Shown in pieces: positions 16,079-23,072 of a DNA stretch of 33,717 bases; the first letter of the stretch is position 1; each line of letters begins with the position of its first letter. Origin of the DNA: Dehalococcoidales bacterium (GTDB lineage Bacteria > Chloroflexota > Dehalococcoidia > Dehalococcoidales > UBA2162). The position numbers were made by a program, and so were the translations under genes. Location of the stretch: positions 1 to 33,717 of the forward strand of contig JAENIS010000003.1 of the NCBI GenBank assembly GCA_016844285.1. The letters run 5' to 3'. A model generated the notes under the pieces. It saw nothing but the letters and a program-made list of their open reading frames with translations, was not told the DNA's origin and did no database searches.

Positions 16079-17212
16079 GTGCGAATATCATTTGGTGACC
16101 TTAAGATTGGTAATACCGCCCGCAAATATGTGCAGGCAGCCCTTGACCGAAACTGGATTTCCGAAGGGCAGAACGTTAAAGAGTTCGAGCAAAAATTTGC
16201 CGCTAAGTTTGGCTATAAACACGCCATTGCCACCAGTTCCGGTACGGATGCGGATATGTGTGCCTGTGCTTCACTCTACGACTTCGGCGCCCAGCGTGGG
16301 GACGAAATACTGGTGCCGGCACTATGCTTTGTTGCTTGCGCCAACTCCATCCTGGCGGCGGGTTTTATCCCCAAGTTCGTTGATATTGAGCTGGAGACGC
16401 TGAATATCGACCCGGCTAAAATTGAGGCGGCCATCACCAGCAAGACCAGAGCCATCATGGTGGTCTATACCATGGGGAAGCCCTGTGAAATGGACGCCAT
16501 TATGAAAATTGCCAAAGCCCACCATTTAATGGTTATCGAGGATGCCTGCGAGTCACATGGTGCCACCTATAAGGGCAAGGTGGTTGGCAGTATTGGCGAT
16601 ATGGGCACCTTTAGCTTATATGCGGCTCATATCATCGTTGCTGGTGAAGGTGGCATGATTGTGACCAATAGTGACGAAGTCAATAAGGTGGCTCGCTCGG
16701 TAAAGTCCCATGGCCGACCTTTCGGTAGCATCTACTTTGACTTCCAGCGTATCGGGTTCAACTCCAGAATGAACGAGCTGACCGCCGCCATCGGTCTGGA
16801 AGGCGTGGAGAATTTTGATGAGACCTTCAGAAAGCGCAAGCAAAATCTATATAAGCTTCTGGAATTGACCCAGGGATTATCGGACTATGTTTACTTTATC
16901 CAGGAAGAAGGTTTTGAAAAGGTTAGTGCCCACGCATTCCCGCTGGTCTTGAAGGATAAAAAATACGACCGCAACAAGCTCTACAGCTATTTGGAAGAAA
17001 AGGGCATTCAGTGTAAGAATCTCTTTGGCAGTTTACCCACGCAACACCAGGCCTTCAAGTTTCTCAATTACGAATACGGTCAATTCCCGGTATCCGAGTA
17101 TGTCGGTGATAACGGGCTGCATTTTGGTATTCATCAGTATCTCAACGATGATGATTTAGTCTACATTAGCGAAACGCTAAAAGCCTATTTTCGTGAGCAG
17201 ACTCGGGGATAG
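16079..17212 (+). CDS. DegT-family PLP 3-dehydrase-like protein (catalytic Lys replaced by His)
   Basis: A 377-residue DegT/DnrJ/EryC1/StrS fold protein. At the position where sugar aminotransferases carry the PLP-binding lysine (SFxxxKN..GEGG), it reads SLYAAHIIVAGEGG: residue 184 is His. This substitution marks ColD (GDP-4-keto-6-deoxymannose 3-dehydratase) and RfbH/AscC (CDP-sugar 3-dehydrase), which read SFYPAHHITMGEGG. The preceding IEDACESHGATYKG and IGDMGTFS match their surroundings. No C-terminal Fe-S cysteine motif as in RfbH is seen, so ColD-type chemistry is closer. Annotation as an aminotransferase would probably be wrong. Start GTG 16079 is preceded by AAAGGGGGT. Confidence 0.85.
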   Translation: MRISFGDLKIGNTARKYVQAALDRNWISEGQNVKEFEQKFAAKFGYKHAIATSSGTDADMCACASLYDFGAQRGDEILVPALCFVACANSILAAGFIPKFVDIELETLNIDPAKIEAAITSKTRAIMVVYTMGKPCEMDAIMKIAKAHHLMVIEDACESHGATYKGKVVGSIGDMGTFSLYAAHIIVAGEGGMIVTNSDEVNKVARSVKSHGRPFGSIYFDFQRIGFNSRMNELTAAIGLEGVENFDETFRKRKQNLYKLLELTQGLSDYVYFIQEEGFEKVSAHAFPLVLKDKKYDRNKLYSYLEEKGIQCKNLFGSLPTQHQAFKFLNYEYGQFPVSEYVGDNGLHFGIHQYLNDDDLVYISETLKAYFREQTRG

Positions 17213-17215
17213 CTA

Positions 17216-18043
17216 ATGGCGACACCATCACATTTGAGCATCAAGCCGACGAAAGGCTGGCACCTGATAGACTTTAAGGAGTTAATCGCCTATCGTGACC
17301 TGTTCTATTTTCTGGTGCTACGTGACATAAAAGTGCGCTACAAGCAGACGGTCTTTGGCGGATTGTGGGCAATTATCCAGCCCCTGTTCCTGATGTTTGT
17401 TTTTACCCTTTTTTTTGGCCGGCTGGTTAAGGTACCATCTGACGGTGTCCCCTATCCCATCTTTAGCTATTCGGCGATGATTGTCTGGACCTATTTTGCC
17501 AATGTCGTCACTCGCTCCGGTAATAGTCTTATTCAGGAAAGTGCCCTGATTTCCAAGGTATATTTCCCCCGGTTGATTGCGCCGTTAGCACCGGTGGTGG
17601 CGGCTCTACTGGACTTTGCGATTGCCTTTGTCGTTCTCATTGGTATGATGTTGTATTATCGTATTTACCCGACGGTGATGGTTGTTTTTGTGCCGGTACT
17701 GGTTATTTTAACGATGCTGGCAGCGAGTGGGGTCGGCATGTTCCTGGCGGCACTTAATGTCAAGTATCGGGATATTGGCGCCGCCATTCCTCTTTTAGTG
17801 CAGCTCTGGATGTTTGCCTCGCCCATCATTTACCCAATCTCAATACTGCCGGAGAAATATCGCCTAATCTACGTCCTCAATCCGATGGCGGGTGTGATTG
17901 AGGGGTTTCGCTCGGCTTTGCTTGGCACCGTTGCTTTTCCCACCGGGATGGTACTGGTTTCGGCGTTAGTCAGTATTGTTCTCTTCTTAATCGGGGCGTT
18001 ATATTTCAAGAGAACAGAACGCTATTTTGCTGATGTCATTTAA
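17216..18043 (+). CDS. ABC-2 type polysaccharide export permease (Wzm/TagG-like)
   Basis: A 275-residue integral membrane protein with about six predicted helices and the family start YRDLFYFLVLRDIKVRYKQT, followed by GGLWAIIQPL and the C-terminal NPMAGVIEGFRSALLG. It should form the membrane part of an ABC exporter for a polysaccharide or glycolipid. The normal partner ATPase (Wzt/TagH) would be next but the downstream 400 bp hold only repeats, so the ATPase must be elsewhere. It begins 3 bp after the DegT-family gene. Its presence assigns the cluster to surface glycan export. Confidence 0.9.
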   Translation: MATPSHLSIKPTKGWHLIDFKELIAYRDLFYFLVLRDIKVRYKQTVFGGLWAIIQPLFLMFVFTLFFGRLVKVPSDGVPYPIFSYSAMIVWTYFANVVTRSGNSLIQESALISKVYFPRLIAPLAPVVAALLDFAIAFVVLIGMMLYYRIYPTVMVVFVPVLVILTMLAASGVGMFLAALNVKYRDIGAAIPLLVQLWMFASPIIYPISILPEKYRLIYVLNPMAGVIEGFRSALLGTVAFPTGMVLVSALVSIVLFLIGALYFKRTERYFADVI

Positions 18044-18048
18044 AGTGT

Positions 18049-18125
18049 TGATTGACCTCACCCCCTTAATCCCCCTCTCCTTTCAGGAGAGGGGGAAATA
18101 GAGAAAGAGGGGCGAAGCCCCTCTT
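18049..18125. repeat. Palindromic intergenic element, copy A
   Basis: Contains two perfect hairpins: 18071-18095 (10-bp stem CCCCCTCTCC, loop TTTCA) and 18105-18125 (9-bp stem AAGAGGGGC, loop GAA). The first hairpin with its left flank recurs in inverted orientation at 19464-19510. It may act as a terminator for the sugar operon but its recurrence marks it as a mobile or amplified element. Confidence 0.75.
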
Positions 18126-18440
18126 AAACACCCTACGACAAAATCCCTCTCGCTCTCCCTTTAGTAAAGGGATAAGTGTCCCCCCTTTGAAAAAGGGGGA
18201 TTAAGGGGGATTTTCCTCCAGACTTTGCCCCTCTCTTACTTTTACACCCCCTCCCCTTGCTAAGATTATTGTATCAACTGTTATTCCGAGGAGCGAAGCG
18301 ACGAAAAATCTGGGTGTGGGGCTAATGGTAATCCAATAGTCCCCATCACCCTGAGACCCTTCGCTACGCTCAGGGTGACATAGATGAACCCACTTTTGAT
18401 ACAGAGTCCCTTAATAAAGAAAGAGGATAGATTTTTAAAT
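18126..18440. repeat. Repeat-rich intergenic stretch
   Basis: No gene is visible. It contains further short palindromes: CCTTTAGTAAAGG, a C-run/G-run pair around CCCCCCTTTGAAAAAGGGGG, and CCTGAG...CTCAGG around TTCGCTACG. The GAGCGAAGCGACGAA and CTTCGCTACGCTCAGG pieces look like parts of REP-like units. They separate the + strand sugar operon from the convergent DUF1385 gene. Confidence 0.55.
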
Positions 18441-18458
18441 AGCCTCTTTATATCCGAT

Positions 18459-19346
18459 TTACTCCGCGGCCACTGCTTGGGCTGCCAGTTCATCCGCCTC
18501 GACTACTCCTTTTAACGCCGATAAGGCAACCTCTAGCTGACGGGCATCTGGTTCTCTGGTGGTCAGCTTTTGTAGCCACTGGCCGGGAAGGAGTAATGCT
18601 CGTATCAGGCCAATATTGGTGTGCCTGGCACCGAAATAGATAACCTCGTAACTAATCGCCGCAATCACCGGGATGAAGACGATTCGTGATAGTATCATCA
18701 ACCATAGCGAAGGTAACCCGACCAGTGCAAAAAGGATAATCGATATGATTAATACCACAAAGAGGAAGCTGGTACCACAGCGGGCATGTGCGGTGCTGTA
18801 CTGGCTGGCAGTCTCCAACTCCAGTGGGGCATCGTCTTCATAGGCGTTTACTGCCTTATGTTCAGCACCATGGTAAGCAAACACTCGTCTGAGGTCAGGA
18901 ACCAGAGTCATTGTTTTCAGGTAAGCGGTGAAAATAGCGACACGGATAAGACCGTCAACCAGATTGAATAATAGCGGTGAGCTGAGGTGAAATAACCTGG
19001 TCAGGAAGAGAGGCACCATAAAGAAAAGAGCCACCGCAAAAACTACGGCGAGAGCGACGATAGCCCAAATCATTCCTCCTGAAACCTGTTCCCCTTCTTC
19101 TTCCAGAGAGACATTGGCCGAGTACATCACTGACTGAATACCCAGTACCATTGCTTCCAGCAGGATGATAATACCTCGTGTCAGGGGGGTTCGTCTCAGC
19201 CATCCGGTATATAAATTACCCAGCCGCTCGGTGGTGATGGCCAACTCTCCGTCCGGGCGGCGCACGGCAATTACCATGTTCTTCTGCCCCCGCATCATGA
19301 CCCCTTCGATAACGGCTTGACCTCCGTAGTAAAATCTCCTGGCCAT
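18459..19346 (-). CDS. DUF1385 membrane protein
   Basis: A 295-residue integral membrane protein recognisable as DUF1385: the start RFYYGGQAVIEGVMMRG, several hydrophobic helices (for example WAIVALAVVFAVALFFMVPLF), and the central block VFAYHGAEHKAVNAYEDDAPL followed by HARCGTSFLF. The His/Cys-rich centre suggests a metal site but the function is unknown. GGAGG precedes ATG 19346. In many Chloroflexota and Firmicutes it sits next to rpmE and release-factor genes; here it follows rpmE across a 272-bp gap filled with palindromic repeats. Confidence 0.88.
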   Translation of the reverse strand: MARRFYYGGQAVIEGVMMRGQKNMVIAVRRPDGELAITTERLGNLYTGWLRRTPLTRGIIILLEAMVLGIQSVMYSANVSLEEEGEQVSGGMIWAIVALAVVFAVALFFMVPLFLTRLFHLSSPLLFNLVDGLIRVAIFTAYLKTMTLVPDLRRVFAYHGAEHKAVNAYEDDAPLELETASQYSTAHARCGTSFLFVVLIISIILFALVGLPSLWLMILSRIVFIPVIAAISYEVIYFGARHTNIGLIRALLLPGQWLQKLTTREPDARQLEVALSALKGVVEADELAAQAVAAE

Positions 19347-19369
19347 AAGAACCTCCGTAATAATGGGCG

Positions 19370-19510
19370 TTCAGTAACCTATCCCCCTGTCCCCCTTCCC
19401 TTCGCAAGGGAAGGGGGAGTAAAAGAAGGAGAGGGGGCACAGCCCCCTCTCCTAAAATCTCTTCCCCCTCTCCTTTCAGGAGAGGGGGATTAAGGGGGTG
19501 AGGTTAATCA
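19370..19510. repeat. Palindromic intergenic element, copy B (three hairpins)
   Basis: Starts with TTCAGTAACCTATCCCCC, a motif shared with two other sites (22125 and 27749 regions). It contains perfect hairpins at 19391-19417 (loop CGC), 19427-19453 (12-bp stem AGGAGAGGGGGC, loop ACA) and 19464-19488 (identical to the 18071-18095 hairpin). The right end is the reverse complement of 18049-18095 apart from one base. It fills the rpmE-DUF1385 gap. Confidence 0.75.
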
Positions 19511-19618
19511 ACAAGCTGGTATAAAGAAAAGGAGCGGTCTTTTCAGCCGCTCCTGAATCTTGACTTCCCTATCCCTGGACTAGACCATTTAATAATCGCT
19601 GTTCCCACCCTTACCAGT

Positions 19619-19825
19619 CTAGGTTTTAGCCGCGTAGCGCCGCTTAAACCGTTCCACCCGGCCGGCTCTGTCCAGCATCCGGCGCTCGCCAGTGAAAAAG
19701 GGATGACACTTGCTACAAATCTCAACCCGTAGTATCTTCTTGGTTGAACCCGTCGTAAACGTATTGCCACAGGCACAAGTCACCTTGGCATCATCATAAT
19801 AAACTGGATGAATCTTCTCCTTCAT
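19619..19825 (-). CDS. rpmE: 50S ribosomal protein L31
   Basis: A 68-residue zinc-type L31. CAC near residues 16-18 and CSKC near 37-40 form the zinc ribbon, followed by HPFFTGE and a basic tail. The start ATG overlaps the end of rpmA by four bases (ATGA), so the two are coupled. It is the Cys-containing (C+) form, which depends on zinc. Confidence 0.96.
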   Translation of the reverse strand: MKEKIHPVYYDDAKVTCACGNTFTTGSTKKILRVEICSKCHPFFTGERRMLDRAGRVERFKRRYAAKT

Positions 19826-20082
19826 ACCACCTGGTTAGCGTTGACGCTAACCTTCCTCCTATCACCTATCGGCTCGAACTTAACAATGCCGTCAATCAGA
19901 GCAAAAATGGTGTAATCTCTCCCTAAGCCCACATTATCACCGGGATGAATACGCGTACCTCGCTGGCGAACCAATATTTCCCCGGCACTAACACTCTGGC
20001 CGGCGTATCTTTTTACACCGAGTCGCTTTGATTGGCTATCACGACCGTTGTGAGAGCGCCCGCCCGCTTTTTTATGCGCCAT
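19822..20082 (-). CDS. rpmA: 50S ribosomal protein L27
   Basis: An 86-residue L27, with [16 protein letters not shown] at the start and [24 protein letters not shown] downstream. The N-terminus is the plain form without the cleavable extension known from Firmicutes. AGAGGTGA precedes ATG 20082. It lies 17 bp after rplU and overlaps rpmE, the standard rplU-rpmA pair of bacteria with rpmE added. Confidence 0.97.
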   Translation of the reverse strand: MAHKKAGGRSHNGRDSQSKRLGVKRYAGQSVSAGEILVRQRGTRIHPGDNVGLGRDYTIFALIDGIVKFEPIGDRRKVSVNANQVV

Positions 20083-20099
20083 TTGCCATCACCTCTTTC

Positions 20100-20450
20100 T
20101 TACGAAGGTTTCTCCACTGGTTCATTTTCGGCCGCCACCGTTTGAACTATCTTCTCAATGATTATCCCGGTGTAATCCTGGCGGTGCCCCTTCTTCCGCC
20201 GATACCGCGTTTTAGACTTATACCGGAAAACAATGACCTTCTTCCCTCTGCTATCGCCACGTGAAGTGGCAATCACCTTTGCCCCGGCAATGGTAGGTGT
20301 ACCGATGGTCACCTTATCACCATCGCCGATGAGCAGCACCTTGTCTAGCTCAATAGTAGCACCATCAGCGATATCCTGATGGTCCAGTTCGATGAGCTGA
20401 CCCGGCGTTACTTTGTATTGTTTGCCGCTGGCTTCAATAATAGCGTAAAT
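20100..20450 (-). CDS. rplU: 50S ribosomal protein L21, probable AUU start
   Basis: L21 homologues begin M-YAIIE..GKQYKV. Here the matching frame reads ATT-TAC-GCT (I-YAIIEASGKQYKV) with AGGAGG at 20457-20462, six bases before the ATT at 20450. The only upstream in-frame ATG (20471) would add seven residues (MTFRRSN), has no Shine-Dalgarno, and lies between a consensus promoter's -10 and its expected start, so it should not be on the mRNA. I therefore take AUU 20450, giving 116 residues. Conventional gene finders would choose 20471. First gene of rplU-rpmA-rpmE. Confidence 0.9.
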   Translation of the reverse strand: MYAIIEASGKQYKVTPGQLIELDHQDIADGATIELDKVLLIGDGDKVTIGTPTIAGAKVIATSRGDSRGKKVIVFRYKSKTRYRRKKGHRQDYTGIIIEKIVQTVAAENEPVEKPS

Positions 20451-20471
20451 GTTAGACCTCCTGAATGTCAT

Positions 20472-20501
20472 ATTCTACCAGTTAGCGCTGATAAGTGTCA
20501 A
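20472..20501 (-). promoter_or_regulatory. Promoter of the rplU-rpmA-rpmE operon
   Basis: On the minus strand TTGACA (20496-20501), an 18-bp spacer and TAGAAT (20472-20477). The start would fall near 20464-20466, leaving a leader of about 15 bases that contains AGGAGG and the AUU start of rplU. Confidence 0.7.
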
Positions 20502-20547
20502 GTGCCTGGAGATTGTTCGGGTTCTGTTTGCATTTGGTTGATTCCGC

Positions 20548-20644
20548 TGTCATTGCGAGACCATCCGCCGCAGGCGGAGGCGAAGCAATCAGGGTGGAGA
20601 ACTTCGCCTGCCCGGATTGCCACGTCGCTACGCTCGCAATGACA
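20548..20644. mobile_element. 97-bp MITE/REP-like element with 12-bp terminal inverted repeats
   Basis: TGTCATTGCGAG at 20548-20559 is the perfect reverse complement of CTCGCAATGACA at 20633-20644. Internal GCAATC/GATTGC pairs (20585, 20615) extend the fold. No coding capacity. It sits just upstream of the rplU promoter, in the gap from the AcsE-like gene. Confidence 0.7.
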
Positions 20645-20696
20645 ACTATTTCATACACAGCCAAAACCGAATGGAACCCCCTTGGATTGATGTCGC

Positions 20697-21506
20697 CTAC
20701 AGCTCGACGTCACTATCCGCGTAAACAGACTCATTATGGAATATCCTGGTCAGGCGCACAATACGCATATTCTCCCGCCGTGAGACATCCATGAAAACCG
20801 AGGACAGCCCCAGCCCGATAAGCATCGGGAAGAGCGCTGTCTCGAGCACCGGACGCAGTCGCCGTGGTACGCCAGCGGCAATATTACCCAGCCAGCAGGT
20901 ACTTCGTATTGTGGTCTCGGTAGCATGGATAGCGCGGAGAAACTCGATAACTTCAACCAGATGACGCTGCCCCAGTTCGCCCGCAATATGTATCAGGCCA
21001 GGGTCAATGATAATGTTATCGTTGGGGATGCCCGCTTCATTAAGCGCACCGATAAGAATCGATGCCTTGAAGAGCATCTCCCGGGCATCACAGGGTGCCG
21101 CCGGGTCACTGACGAGCAGCACCACCGAAGCGCCTTTCTCGGCTACTAGCGGTAGCATCTTATTCAGCCGGATGTCATCTACGGAAATATAATTGACCAG
21201 GGGTGGCCTTTTGCAGACGGCTAGCCCGGCTTCCAGTGCCTCTGGGTTATTCGTGCTCAGGCATAATGACTGGTCAGTAATCTGCTGGATGGCTCTGACC
21301 GCAAACACCATCGCCTCAGGCTGGTCAAAATGTTGCTGAATATTTATCTCAAGCACATCGGCACCGGCGGCAACAGATTGCCGGGCGTATTCCTTGAGTA
21401 TGTCGGCTGGCACCTGGTCGGGATTCCAGCCGGTGGTTTGTGCCTCTCGAAAAACCTGATTTATCTTTCTGTTTCTGGTGGTTAAGTTGTTAGCAATAAC
21501 AATCAT
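20697..21506 (-). CDS. Divergent AcsE-like pterin-binding methyltransferase
   Basis: A 269-residue pterin-binding TIM barrel close to AcsE (methyl-THF:corrinoid iron-sulfur protein methyltransferase). The framework GADVLEINI, EALEAGL.VCK.PPLVN, IIDPGLIH and the ending SVYADSDVEL align with the Moorella enzyme's equivalents as I recall them. Pterin-contact Asn and Asp positions (VN, IDP and a later Gly-Asn) seem kept, but the CLDST segment reads CLSTN, so the Asp that binds the pterin ring is Ser. This may mean altered substrate or reduced activity. GGGAGG precedes ATG 21506. The rubrerythrin-like gene ends 60 bp upstream on the same strand. Confidence 0.75.
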   Translation of the reverse strand: MIVIANNLTTRNRKINQVFREAQTTGWNPDQVPADILKEYARQSVAAGADVLEINIQQHFDQPEAMVFAVRAIQQITDQSLCLSTNNPEALEAGLAVCKRPPLVNYISVDDIRLNKMLPLVAEKGASVVLLVSDPAAPCDAREMLFKASILIGALNEAGIPNDNIIIDPGLIHIAGELGQRHLVEVIEFLRAIHATETTIRSTCWLGNIAAGVPRRLRPVLETALFPMLIGLGLSSVFMDVSRRENMRIVRLTRIFHNESVYADSDVEL

Positions 21507-21566
21507 GATGAATGCCTCCCTTGTGCTACCCCTTTATGTGGTCTGCCAGTTGTTGAATCGCTCGGT

Positions 21567-22070
21567 TCAAGCCGACCAGGCGATGGGGCCAAACAGTGCG
21601 TCATATCTCATCATGAGAAGGTCAAAGTGCCGCTTTTCTTCACTGGTGAGGAAGGTAAACATTTGCTTGCCCAGGGGGTCGCCGGTGGCTAACGCCGTCT
21701 GACGATATAAGTCGTAGCTCTTTATCTCGATGTCGATGCCAAAGAGCAGGGCATCCCAGTCGCTGGAGCGAGTCGTCACTGCTTTTTCCCGGGCCTCTTT
21801 ACTCCTGGGAAAGAGGGGTTTATTAAGGTCAATAGCTACCGGCTTTATCTCAGGAGAGCCTACCCATTGGCCATCACTGGTCAAGGCATCATATTGCCTC
21901 TTGATGAGATTATAGTGCCCCTGCTCATCGTCGGCGAGATGGTGGAACGTTTCTTGCCCCTTTTTGTCGGCGCTGGTCTGGGCAGCTTTAAGGTAAAATC
22001 CGCGTCCTTCCTGTTCAAGAGCCATCGCCTGCTTCAATACGGTCAGGGCGGCTGTCTTATCTTCCATCAT
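21567..22070 (-). CDS. Rubrerythrin/ferritin-like diiron protein
   Basis: A 167-residue four-helix ferritin-like protein. Diiron ligand patterns appear in order: ALEQEGRGFY (Glu), DDEQGHY (ExxH), GIDIEIKSYDLY (Glu) and SEEKRHFDLL (ExxH). There is no C-terminal rubredoxin domain, so it is the short form. Likely role is peroxide or oxygen protection in an anaerobe. GGAGGTAAGGAAC precedes ATG 22070; a second ATG follows immediately and could also serve. Its neighbour downstream is the AcsE-like methyltransferase. Confidence 0.85.
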   Translation of the reverse strand: MMEDKTAALTVLKQAMALEQEGRGFYLKAAQTSADKKGQETFHHLADDEQGHYNLIKRQYDALTSDGQWVGSPEIKPVAIDLNKPLFPRSKEAREKAVTTRSSDWDALLFGIDIEIKSYDLYRQTALATGDPLGKQMFTFLTSEEKRHFDLLMMRYDALFGPIAWSA

Positions 22071-22122
22071 GTTCCTTACCTCCGTTTTTACACTATTATC
22101 AAGCCAGTAAGATGTAAGGCTA

Positions 22123-22192
22123 TTTAATAACCTATCCCCCTGCCCCCTTCCCTTACGAAGGGAAGAGGGACATAGGGTGAGGGGTTATTAAA
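22123..22192. mobile_element. 70-bp palindromic element with 10-bp terminal inverted repeats
   Basis: TTTAATAACC (22123-22132) is the exact reverse complement of GGTTATTAAA (22183-22192). Inside is a hairpin CTTCCCTT-ACG-AAGGGAAG (22147-22165). The left end TTTAATAACCTATCCCCC matches the family motif at 19370 and 27749. It occupies the gap between korB and the rubrerythrin-like gene. Confidence 0.7.
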
Positions 22193-22215
22193 CACCCTCG
22201 TAGTGTGCTTCTTCC

Positions 22216-23070
22216 TCATAAGAATTCAACGAAGAGTCTTTCCACTTGTTTCGGGTCAATCTCCTGATTCACCAGTGGGCCTTTAACCAGGGCGGGTATC
22301 TGCTCTTCATAGGGGGGCATCTCCTTTTGATAGATAAGGCCAATCGGTATCCGTTCCCCCCACTCCAGAGCCTTGTCCAGAGCCGCTTTTCTATCACCGG
22401 GGTCATAACCCGTTTCATTCTCCAGCTTATAGACTCTTTCCCTGTACCAGGCATACGTATTCTGATGATTAAACGAGACGCAGGGCTGGAGAATATCAAT
22501 CAGGGCAAAACCACGGTGACTGATGCCCATTTTCATCATACCCGCCAGATGTTCAACATCTCCCGCGAAACTCCTGGCAACGAAACTAGCACCGGCGACT
22601 ATCGCCAGGGCGATGGGATTGAACGGAGCCGCCGCCCCGTAGGGTGTGGTCCTGGTGACAAAACCAGGGTCGCTGGTGGGGGATGCCTGTCCTTTGGTCA
22701 GGGCATAGACCTGGTTATCATGTACCAGGTAGGTAATGTCATGATTACGGCGGGCGGCGTGGATAAAGTGATTACCCCCCTCCCCATAGGCGTCCCCGTC
22801 ACCGCTGATAGCGATAACAGTCAACTCCGGGTTGGCAATTTTGGCACCAATGGCGGGAGGCACCGGCCGGCCATGAAGGGAATTGAACACGTTGCCCTTC
22901 GTGTAGTGGGGCAGCTTACCCGCCTGGCCGATACCGGATACCAGCAGCACCCGGTGTGGCGCGATGTTAAGCTCAACCAGTGCCTGGTTCAGTGCCCTCA
23001 GAATACCAAAGTTGCCACAGCCCGGACACCATGTCGGCTTAAGCCCGGTGTAGTCAGATAGTGCCACCAT
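22216..23070 (-). CDS. korB: 2-oxoacid:ferredoxin oxidoreductase, beta subunit (KorB-like)
   Basis: A 284-residue ThDP-binding subunit. WCPGCGNFGILRA opens the domain with the cluster-associated cysteines, and the ThDP motif is ISGDGDAYGEGGNHFIHAARRN followed by DNQVYALTKGQASPTS. With the alpha subunit it performs reversible oxidative decarboxylation of 2-oxoglutarate or a related 2-oxoacid to the acyl-CoA, reducing ferredoxin. The 2-oxoglutarate versus other 2-oxoacid preference is not decided by sequence here. It starts 2 bp after the alpha gene. Confidence 0.92.
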   Translation of the reverse strand: MVALSDYTGLKPTWCPGCGNFGILRALNQALVELNIAPHRVLLVSGIGQAGKLPHYTKGNVFNSLHGRPVPPAIGAKIANPELTVIAISGDGDAYGEGGNHFIHAARRNHDITYLVHDNQVYALTKGQASPTSDPGFVTRTTPYGAAAPFNPIALAIVAGASFVARSFAGDVEHLAGMMKMGISHRGFALIDILQPCVSFNHQNTYAWYRERVYKLENETGYDPGDRKAALDKALEWGERIPIGLIYQKEMPPYEEQIPALVKGPLVNQEIDPKQVERLFVEFL

Positions 23071-23072
23071 CT

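Noticed and set aside
16079..17212. Sugar aminotransferase annotation
   Set aside because: The PLP-binding lysine is His184 in a ColD/RfbH-like motif, so transamination is unlikely.
18071..18125. Simple intrinsic terminator of the sugar operon
   Set aside because: The same hairpins recur elsewhere in inverted orientation and no T-run follows, so it is recorded as a repeat element that may only incidentally terminate transcription.
20451..20471. ATG 20471 as the rplU start
   Set aside because: It has no Shine-Dalgarno, lies before the expected transcript start, and adds residues not found in L21 proteins; AUU 20450 has an ideal AGGAGG.
22246..23061. Long plus-strand frame of 271 codons opposite korB
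   Set aside because: It is the antisense shadow of korB, which has clear ThDP motifs; the plus-strand product shows no family features.
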